Positions 56,313 through 64,000 of a stretch of DNA of 64,000 nt are shown here, in pieces. Position 1 is the first letter of the stretch; each line of letters starts with the position of its first letter. Position numbers and translations under genes: made by a program. Below the pieces are notes generated by a model, which was given only the letters and a program-made list of their open reading frames with translations, was not told the origin of the DNA and made no database searches. The DNA lies in assembly GCA_947683625.1 (NCBI GenBank), contig CANTUR010000425.1, positions 1,426,001-1,490,000 of the forward strand, in the 5' to 3' direction. The DNA comes from Mallotus nudiflorus. Taxonomy: Eukaryota; Streptophyta; Magnoliopsida; Malpighiales; Euphorbiaceae.

Positions 56313-57194
56313 GTGAGTTACTATATTATATATATATGCTTAGGATGCATGATTTAGAAAATGCATGTTTTATTTTGACTAAATATACATAAATAATGTG
56401 ATTTATATTCAAGTATATTTTTGGTATATAATAAATTATATACATGTTTTGTTAATAAAAATATATTCAAAATGTTTTTAAATATATTTTTAATTTAATT
56501 CATGATTTGATTGGATTTATTTGACATATATATACTCAAAATATACCTGGTTTATGTTTGGTATATTTCCAGTATATATATGGTTTATATTGTTGATTTA
56601 TTTAAATTCATGCATCATGTATTTGTGAATGAATGTTTTATTATTTATTAATGAAGGATATCAATAGAACGTGCTACCTAGTGGGCAGCACTAGGACCGA
56701 GTACGTACCGGTACGCCTATAGCTTTAGGCTATATTACTAACTATTTGTGGATATTGATTTGATTATGATTATTAATATGTGTGAGATGTGGTTTGGGTG
56801 TGATTGCTGGAGCTCGGTTGACCAAGTGTCTCGGGGCCAATCACACTGGCAGTCAGACTGCTGGAGCTCGGTTGACTTAGTGTCTCGGGGCCAGTCTACT
56901 GTCCAAATGGATTAAGTGGATATATTTGGTATAAGTGAGCCTGTATGGCCAGAGTGTTGTTTAACACTATTTTCTGAGGTTGCGATATTCTAGGGTTCTA
57001 TGTGATCCTTCATAAACTGGGATTTTTCAGTAAAATATATAAAAATTGATTTTTCTGCATCTGTATGAATTTGCCTGTATATATATATTACACATATACT
57101 GTTGATTGTATGCATTATCACTTAGTGTGTATGTATATATATTATAGTAATTCACTCAGTGAGGTCTGACTCCCCTCCGTTGACTATTTTTCAG
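56313..57194 (+). other. Intron-like segment 2 in S3
   Basis: AG/GTGAGTTA at 56,311-56,320 to ATTTTTCAG at 57,186-57,194, 882 bp. GTGAGTT or GTAAGTT is kept in S1, S2 and the B 3' LTR; S4 has ATGAGTT. The CAG or TAG end is kept in S1 and S2. Inference only. Confidence 0.35.
56798..56897 (+). other. Twin stem-loops with a shared loop in S3
   Basis: Two tandem copies of the block GCTGGAGCTCGGTTGAC plus TGTCTCGGGGCCA are enclosed by different stems: arms GTGTGATTG and CAATCACAC for the first, AGACTG and CAGTCT for the second. S2 and S4 have the same pair; S1 has one copy. Confidence 0.55.
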
Positions 57195-57221
57195 GAGAGT
57201 CAACTTCCTCAGACCTCAGTA
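57157..57221 (+). other. Nested hairpin near the LTR 3' end (S3)
   Basis: Outer arms AGTGAGGTCTGA and TCAGACCTCAGT (one mismatch); inner arms GTTGACT and AGTCAAC. The acceptor-like TTTTTCAG sits in the apical loop. Counterparts: S4 63,279-63,333, S2 on the minus strand at 53,625-53,560, weaker in S1. Confidence 0.5.
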
Positions 57222-59745
57222 GCAGGTCAATACGCCGGATTTCTTCCGCCCCGGCTTCTTTATGTAAATTGTCTACTTGAGTCTTATTTATTTTATCTAG
57301 ACACTGCAGTAGTTGTAAATTAAAGTATTGGATTTCATGTATTTTGTTTTAAAGGAGATTTATTATGTTGAAACTGGATTGTATTAAAGAGATTTTATGT
57401 ATGTGATGAGATTTTTATTTAATCCAGTTGATATGGATAATATTATGATATTATGATTTTTATTTCCGCTGCATATTATATTTTTATGGTTATTGTGGCA
57501 TGCTTTATTTTATTTTTTTTAGGCTTGCTACGGGTTCCGGATTCGAAAGAATTCCCATTCCCTAGCGCCGGTCATGGCCCCTGTTTTGGGTCGTGACATA
57601 TATAAAAAATATACTAAAAATATACCTAATTATATAACATTCATATATCAAAATAAACCCGAAATATACCAAAGATATACTAAATGTACATTGAAAATAT
57701 GCAAACATATATATCGAAATATACTAAAAATAAACCGAAAATATACCAAATCATGTTATAAATTAAATCAATTTTAAAACATATAATGAAAATGAAAAGT
57801 CCTAAGTCATGCATCCTAAATACAATGCATATATATATAGTATAACAACTCACTGATTCATGCTCCACGAGACAGACTCGACGGGCCTAGTCTGATAGGC
57901 GTCAGTCTCGGCGCATCTAGAAAATAAATAATAATATAATATCATAATAAACTTTTAACTTTACGCTTGTAGGATTACTATAGAAAGACTCAATCAAAAT
58001 TTCAAAACTAGACTCGGATCGGTTGTCACATTTTGCGAGAAATCTACCAAAAATTTGACAGAGTCTCCTTTGTAAAATGGACATCTCCCTACAAAAGTAG
58101 GGCTGATCCTGCACAAAAAACACATTTCTAAAATCATAAGGCACAACACCTCAGGTTATGACCCCAAACTGCACAAATCCCCAACCAAGGTTCACAAATC
58201 ATAAACTAACAATATTAAATAATAAAAATCATCAAAAATCCATAAAAATATTAAAAACCTTTATTTTCCAACTAAAATATAAAATTCTAATTTTTAAATA
58301 ATATTTGGTAATAAAATTCATAAATGGAATAAAATTCCCATTTTACAATTAAATTAACATAAATTGTAAATAATTATTAAAATCACAATTTAACATCATA
58401 AAAATAATAAAATACCCATTTAAGTTCAAAATAATAAATAAATTTATTATTTACATAATATTCCAAAATTATCACAAATTAACTAATAAAATCTCAAATA
58501 TTATACAATATTAATAAAAAAATTCTCAAATAATTGACCTAAAATAGTTAAATTCACAATTAAATACGTAAATAGTTTAATTATATAATAAAATTAATTT
58601 AAAACCCATTTTTATCAGCAAAATAGTAAAAAATATATTATTTGAAAATAATTTTCAAAAATTAGTATTAATTGGTTAAAAATTACAAATAATTTATAAA
58701 AATCATTTTAATACTCTATATAATCATAAAATCATTTAAAATATAATATTTGACTATATTTTTAACAAAAATCCATAATTAACCAATATTTTCAAAAATT
58801 ACATAATACAAATAATTTCCTAAAAAATTATATCAATTCACAAAAATTATTTTATCCATATATAATATCCTAACATTACTAAAAACATATAATTAACCAA
58901 TATTTTCAACAAAAATATAACTTTAACCCAAAATTCCAATATATACATACTACAAAAATATTATTAAAAATTATATAATATTCTCAAAAATCATTTTCTC
59001 AACACTAAAAATTAATAACAATATATAATAACACTAAATTAACCAAATTCATAATTAAAATAATTAATTAACGAAAATTCAATAATTAATAATCAAATAA
59101 TCAAAAATTAACCAAATTCAAATAAATTCCAAAAATTAAAAATAATATATACTTCTAGGAAGATTAAGCTACTAGGATTAACATTTGTTAAGGGAGTTTG
59201 CATGAATCCAACAAATTCAATTTAAAAAAAAAATCAAAAACCCTAAAACACATAAACTAAAACTTGAAGTTATATAAAAATCTAGAGGTTTTGAGCTCAA
59301 ACGGAGCTCAGAAATGGACTCACCGGACAAAAATCTTTAAACAAGTTTGGTATGATGTCCTAAGGTGGCTGGAATCTTCACCAGCATAAGAAAGCTCCAC
59401 CTTCGATCTCTTTCGTTTTTTGGCGTTCCAGGCGGCGGCAGACGGTGTTGGTGGTGGCGGGTGGCTGCTGGAGGGAAGGGGAAGCGGTGGTGATGGTTGG
59501 TTGCAGGTGGGGCGGTCCGATGGTGGTCTGGTTGGAAGGAACCAAGTGTGAGAGGAAGCAGAAGAGGAAGAATAAGAAAAAAAAAAAAGAAAAAGGAAAG
59601 AGAAAAAAAAAAGAAAGAAAGAGGGAAATGAGTTTTTTTTTTACCCCGTGTTTGCTGCTTTTGACTTTTGACTTTGAAACTTTATATATATATATATTAA
59701 TATAAACTTTACTTTAATTCAAATATTCTCACACCACACACTATA

Positions 59746-59753
<8 letters not shown>

Positions 59754-59806
<53 letters not shown>
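59754..59806. repeat. (TA)n microsatellite in S2
   Basis: About 26 uninterrupted TA units at the TATA position of S2. Confidence 0.95.
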
Positions 59807-59809
<3 letters not shown>

Positions 59810-59918
59810 ATACACACACATGCACTAACAATTAAAATAACAATTGACAATAATAATATAATTAATATTAATGAAATAATTTGATAATAATAAAAATAAT
59901 GTTCAAAATAATATCAAA

Positions 59919-59919
59919 C

Positions 59920-59959
<40 letters not shown>
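59919..59959. repeat. (AAT)n microsatellite in S2
   Basis: About 13 AAT units, near the LTR start side of S2. Confidence 0.95.
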
Positions 59960-59960
<1 letters not shown>

Positions 59961-60185
59961 ACAAGCATAATAGAACACTAGTAATAGTAATAAAAATAAT
60001 GATAATAAGTTCAAAGCTTTTAAATAATAGAATTTAATTAAATTATTTTATGTAAGAAAATATCTATACAATAAAATAACGATTATTAGTCACAATAAAT
60101 AATAGCATAAAAATAAAATTTAAAATTTATTAACACTGTAAATCTCGAAATATATTTATTTAATTTAAAATTTAAGGTCATTACA

Positions 60186-60431
60186 CATGTACCATCAAAA
60201 GAAACTCGCCCGACTCTGGAGTACAGTAAGGCGACATCGACATCTATCATCCCCTGATTCCTCTGCTGAAGCATCTGTTGTACTAAGGGCATTGCTTAGT
60301 TAAGGGTTGTCAAGCCTTGATTAATTCATGCTATACCTACTGCAAAGGCTACAAGATCCTCTACTAGAATTTCAGGCTATGCTTGATGTTGTTCCTGCCT
60401 CTGAGCCATTGCTACTCTAGCTCTAACTGTG
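60186..60431 (-). pseudogene. gag: Element B gag, N-terminal part
   Basis: Between S2 and S4. The minus strand reads MPLVQQMLQQRNQGMIDVDV and ALLYSRVGRVSFDGT, with a Gln-rich helix and an FDGT-like opening of the gag core, preceded by MAQRQEQHQA. Confidence 0.65.
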
Positions 60432-60815
60432 TGTAATAACCCCTAATTTTAAATTATTTTAATATAAATCGAGATATGCAGTGTTAATAAATTTAAAATT
60501 TATATTTATTTATTTTATTATTTTGTGGTTAATAATTATTATTTTATGTTAAATTTTATTTTCTACGTAAATATTTTATTTTTGAAACTTATTATTGTAA
60601 ACATTTAATTTATATTATTTAAATTTATTATTTTGGATAGTATTATTTTAATAATATTAATTTATGTGCATTATTATTTCTATTATTATTTTTATCAACT
60701 TACATTATTTATTTTATTATTAAATTATTTCATTATTTGTATTATTGTTAAACTATTTCATTAGTATTATTATTATATATTGTTAATTTATTGTGTATAT
60801 AATTGTTAGTATGTT

Positions 60816-60859
<44 letters not shown>

Positions 60860-63679
60860 AAACAAAAGAACAAAAAAACAGAAACTTTCCTCCTTCCTTC
60901 CTCGCTGCATCCCGATCTTCCCTTGTCATTGTGCCTCCCCGTTCTTCATATTGGACCACCTTCCTCCTGCCATCGCCGTCGTCATCTCCTCCCCTGTTCT
61001 TCTTCTTCTTCTTCCTCACGACGTCAGACAGTAAGGAGTAGCAGCGACAACAGCTGCATTCTCGGTCGCCGGAGACGTTGTAGATGGCAGATGCTCATCG
61101 TTCCAGTGTTGTTTGACTCCCCTAGCTCTAGTCAAGTCGAATCCGAGCTTGGTTCAAGTTCAATCTTCATCGTTTATGAGTTTTAGTTGATTTTTGTTTT
61201 TGTGCTTTTAGGTTTTTTTAATTTTTTTTAGGTTGATTCTTGGAAACTCCCTTGATTTTAGTAGTTTGATCTTCATGAATATATTTTTTTTCATATTTTT
61301 GGAATTTATTTTAATTTTGGTGAAATTTTTATTATTTTTTATTATTTATTTAATTTTCATAAATTAATTATTTAAATTATAAAATTGGTTGATTTAGTGC
61401 TATTACAAGTTGTTATTAATGTTGGAGTTGAGAAAATAATTTTTGAGAATATTATATAATTTTTAGTAATATTTTTAATTTATGTAAATATTGAAAAATT
61501 AGGTTACATATGTATTTTTTTTGAAATTATTGGTTAATTATGTGTTTTAATTGATATTAGTATATTATATGTTGATAAAATAATTTTAATGATTTTATAT
61601 AATTTTTGAGAAAATTATTTAGTATTATGTGTATTTTAAATTATTGGGTTAATTGTGAGTTTTTGTTAAAATTATAGTTAAATATTATGTTTTAATTGGT
61701 TTTAGTATTATTTAAGGTATTAAAATGATTTTTATAAATGATTTACTATTTTTAACTAATTAATACTAATTTTAGAAAATTATTTTCAAATAATATATTA
61801 TTTTACTAAATTGGTAATTAAATGGGTTTTAATTACTTTTAATATATATTTAGGCTATTCTAGTTATTTGAATATATAAAAGTAAATTTTTACTATTTTA
61901 TATTGAATTATTGAGAAATTTGATTTTTAATAATATTATATTATTATTTTGGAATTTTTATTTAATTATTGTGAAATAATTATATTTAGTTTTTTAATGT
62001 TTAAATATGCTATATTTTTCTATTTTGAGGATATTTGTGGAATTTATTGGTTTTTAATATATTTATTATATTATTTATATTTTTGGTGGAATTGTGGACT
62101 TCGATTGGGAATTGTGCAGTTCGGAGTCCTAACCAAAGGTGTTGAATGTTCCATTATTTGAAGTGTGTTTTCCTTGCAGGACTGACTCTACTTTTTAGTA
62201 GAGAGATATCCGTTTTACAAAGAAAGCGTTGTCAAATTTTTTATAGAATTCTCGTAAAATGTGACATCGGATCGATCCTGAAATTCTGTGTCTATCTAAG
62301 TTTTTAATCCTTTGTTAGAGTCTTCTTTTAGAAATTCTTAGAATATTAAGTTAGATTTATTCTGATTGTCGTTATTATTTTATTATTTAATTGCACCGAG
62401 ACCGAGGCCTAGTGGACCGGGCTGTCGAACCAATCTCGAGGAGCGCAAACTTATGAGTTATTATTTTATATATGCGTCGCATTTAGGATGCATGTTTTAG
62501 TATATATCCATGTTTTGATTTGTGTTTAGTCATAGTTGTTTTATTAAATGTTTTAGGCATATTTTTAGTATATTTTTGGTATATTTTACAATAAATGCAT
62601 GTTATACTTAAATTATTTTTAAGTATATTATTGGTTTATTTTTGGTATATTTCATGGTTGATTTAAATTTATCTGACATATATATACTCGAAATATACTT
62701 AGTTTATTTCAGGTATATTTCTAGTATATATATGGTTTATTTTATCATTATGACTGTTATTATGCATTATTTATTTTCCCATATGAATGTTTTATTTAAA
62801 TGAAGGATATCGATAGAACGTGCTACCTAGTGGGTTGCACTAGGACCAAGTACGTATCGGTGCGATAGAGTTAGGGTTGAGTGAGGATTACTTGTGATAA
62901 TTATGATTTTTTTGATTGAGATTTGATGTGATTGGATAGTGTGGTTGCTGGAGCTCAGTTGACCTAATGTCTCGGGGCCAATCACACTGATAATCAAACT
63001 GCTAGAGCTCAGTTGACTTAGAGTCTCAGGGCTAGTCTACTATCCAAATGGAATAAGTGAATTAATTTGGAATTAAGTGAGCTTGAGTGGCTAAAGAGTT
63101 ATTGTTCATCATAGGGTTCTATCTGATCCTTCATAAACATATGTTTTTTTCCAATATATATATATAAATGATTTCAGCATTTGTGTGAAATGCTTGTATA
63201 TATATTTATTACATATGGATGATTGATTGCATTTGGCATTAGAAGATGCACGTATATATATTATAATAATTCACTCAGTGAGGTCTGACTCCCCTCAGTT
63301 GATTTTTGAGAAAATTCTTCTTCAGACCTCAGCAGTAGGCCTATCTGCTGAATTTCTTCAGCCCCAGCTATTTTTTGTAAATTATCTACTTGATTTTATC
63401 TGTACTCTAGAAAACTGCAGTAGTGAGTTATATTTGGTTTTTACTGTATGTTGGATGTAAATTCAAAGGCTTTTCTCTGAATATTGTATTATATATTTTA
63501 TTTTATTTTATGATATGACATATTTTATTTTTATTATAATGGTTTGAGATTTAAATTTTGGTGTATATTTTATTTTAATTATTGCATGCTTTTATCTTTT
63601 AAGGCTTGCTATAGGTTTCGAATTCGAAAAAATTCTCGTTCCCTAGCACCGGTCATAACTCTCGGTTTGGGTAATGACA
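60432..63679 (+). mobile_element. Solo LTR S4 (B family) in the gag of element B
   Basis: 3,248 bp, TGTAATAACCCCTAATTTT to GGGTAATGACA. The flanks are CTGTG (60,427-60,431) and CTATG (63,680-63,684), one transition apart. It contains a long TA tract (60,822-60,857), GC-rich leader (60,885-61,185), TTGCAG before the structured block (62,179), twin loop blocks (62,943-63,052) and the 3' hairpin. Frames at 60,783-61,186, 61,949-62,161 and 63,227-63,460 are chance. Confidence 0.93.
60822..60857. repeat. (TA)n microsatellite in S4
   Basis: About 18 TA units at the TATA position of S4, just before the GC-rich leader. Confidence 0.95.
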
Positions 63680-63967
63680 CTATGCCTCTACCTCTACCTC
63701 TATGACGATGGGCAGGAAAAAGAATTTCATCCTGAATAGACTATTGATCTTCATTCTCCTCAAATGTTGCTTTCATAATAGGAGCAATTCACACTCGCCT
63801 CATTCTGAAAAGAGACATAAAATGAATTCAAGACAAGATAAGGATCCTACATATGCGTAGAATGCAAGAAACAAGAAAGAAAACAAGTGATAATTATCAA
63901 CCTATCACCGCAGTAGCTCATAAAAAATAGACATTTATAGCTGAAAACACATATAAAGTGAGCTAAA
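63680..63967 (-). pseudogene. gag: Element B gag start and 5' UTR
   Basis: On the minus strand, near 63,810, the text MRRV-stop-IAPIMKATFEENEDQ leads to DEILFPAHRHRGRGRGI, the basic RGRGRG opening typical of Tekay/Del gag. The 5' UTR follows up to the primer-binding site. Confidence 0.65.
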
Positions 63968-63979
63968 GCTCTGATACCA
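63968..63979 (-). promoter_or_regulatory. Primer-binding site of element B
   Basis: The minus strand reads TGGTATCAGAGC, an exact match to the initiator-tRNA-Met complement used by chromoviruses. The 5' LTR should start within a few tens of bases beyond the window end. Confidence 0.9.
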
Positions 63980-64000
63980 ACTTTTTCAAGATCGAAAACC

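Larger units (their letters stand above)
54384..57598 (+). mobile_element. Solo LTR S3 (B family) inside S2
   Basis: 3,215 bp, TGTAATATCCCGTG to GGGTCGTGACA, flanked by a perfect TATAT duplication (54,379-54,383; 57,599-57,603). It is the best preserved of the B-family LTRs here and serves as the reference for their inner landmarks. The two overlapping frames at 54,880-55,182 belong to its GC-rich leader. Confidence 0.95.
53220..60185 (-). mobile_element. Solo LTR S2 (B family), itself split by S3
   Basis: On the minus strand it runs TGTAATGACCTT (60,185) to GGGTTATGACA (53,220). Flanks CTTGT and CATGT match at 4 of 5. Without S3 and one copy of its duplication it is about 3.75 kb. Landmarks on the minus strand: a long TA tract 59,806-59,754, a GC-rich leader 59,640-59,330, donor-like CCGGTGAGTCC (59,327), structured block 58,110-58,020, donor-like GTGAGTTG (57,853), and tandem loop blocks 53,995-53,885. 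Confidence 0.92.
57599..60185 (-). repeat. S2 proximal part (LTR start side)
   Basis: This is the part of S2 to the right of S3, with TA tract, GC-rich leader, intron-like segment and structured block on the minus strand. Frames at 57,574-57,868, 57,917-58,144 and 59,445-59,705 are chance. Confidence 0.85.
15532..64000 (-). mobile_element. Element B: Tekay/Del-type chromovirus, interrupted many times
   Basis: The pieces on the minus strand, from 5' to 3': primer-binding site 63,968-63,979; gag 63,680-63,810, 60,186-60,431, 52,716-53,219 and 48,661-49,201; protease 48,160-48,660; RT 47,300-48,150; RNase H 46,860-47,300; integrase with chromodomain 45,163-46,750; polypurine tract 45,244-45,260; 3' LTR 43,769-45,243 and 15,532-16,771. 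The gaps are filled by element A and solo LTRs S1, S2(+S3) and S4. Each gap is bounded by a 5-bp duplication, perfect or one base off. The 5' LTR lies just past base 64,000. The left flank is ATTAT. Confidence 0.88.

Noticed and set aside
61949..62161. 70-codon frame in S4
   Set aside because: Low-complexity A/T-rich translation inside an LTR, no conservation in S1-S3.

Overview
This window is a stretch of plant nuclear heterochromatin, probably from a dicot. I find no host gene, tRNA or rRNA in it. The evidence is the A/T-rich base composition, decayed Ty3/gypsy and Ty1/copia proteins of plant-specific lineages (Tat, Tekay/Del chromovirus, Sirevirus-like copia), TGGTATCAGAGC-type primer-binding sites, and long LTRs with 5-bp target-site duplications. 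All boundaries were read by eye. Those with a duplication on both sides are firm; the rest are approximate.

Layout as a set of nested dolls. (1) Bases 1-2,981 hold old unassigned DNA interrupted by a minus-strand solo LTR (733-2,793, duplication CAAAC). (2) Element E, a plus-strand Tat-type gypsy element, runs from about 2,982 to 11,752. A copia-like solo LTR (3,245-5,389) sits in its 5' LTR. Remnants of gag, protease, RT, RNase H, a second RNase H, integrase and an antisense reading frame follow in order. (3) Element F, a plus-strand copia element, begins near 11,753. It is cut at 15,531 by (4) element B, a minus-strand chromovirus that fills the rest of the window: 3' LTR at 15,532-16,771 plus 43,769-45,243, pol and gag from 45,290 onward, primer-binding site at 63,968-63,979, and the 5' LTR just beyond the window. 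(5) B's 3' LTR is split by element A (16,772-43,768), a 27-kb plus-strand Tat element. A has its own LTR pair, a full gag-pol relic, an antisense plant-mobile-domain gene and a hairpin-rich tandem array before the 3' LTR. (6) A contains solo LTR C1 (in gag) and element D (29,242-35,937, minus strand, in the antisense gene). D in turn contains solo LTR C2, which makes the nest E>F>B>A>D>C2. (7) B's gag is hit by four solo LTRs of B's own family (S1-S4), one of them inside another.

None of the proteins is intact. Many in-frame stops sit where CAA, CAG or CGA is expected, as when methylated cytosines decay. The most interesting signals are not proteins: (a) the tandem array in A, whose units each form two stem-loops with a common loop and compensating stem changes; (b) conserved stem-loops and splice-site-like signals inside the B-family LTRs; (c) dyad-symmetric CCGATCGG-type arrays in the promoter side of the A/C LTRs.
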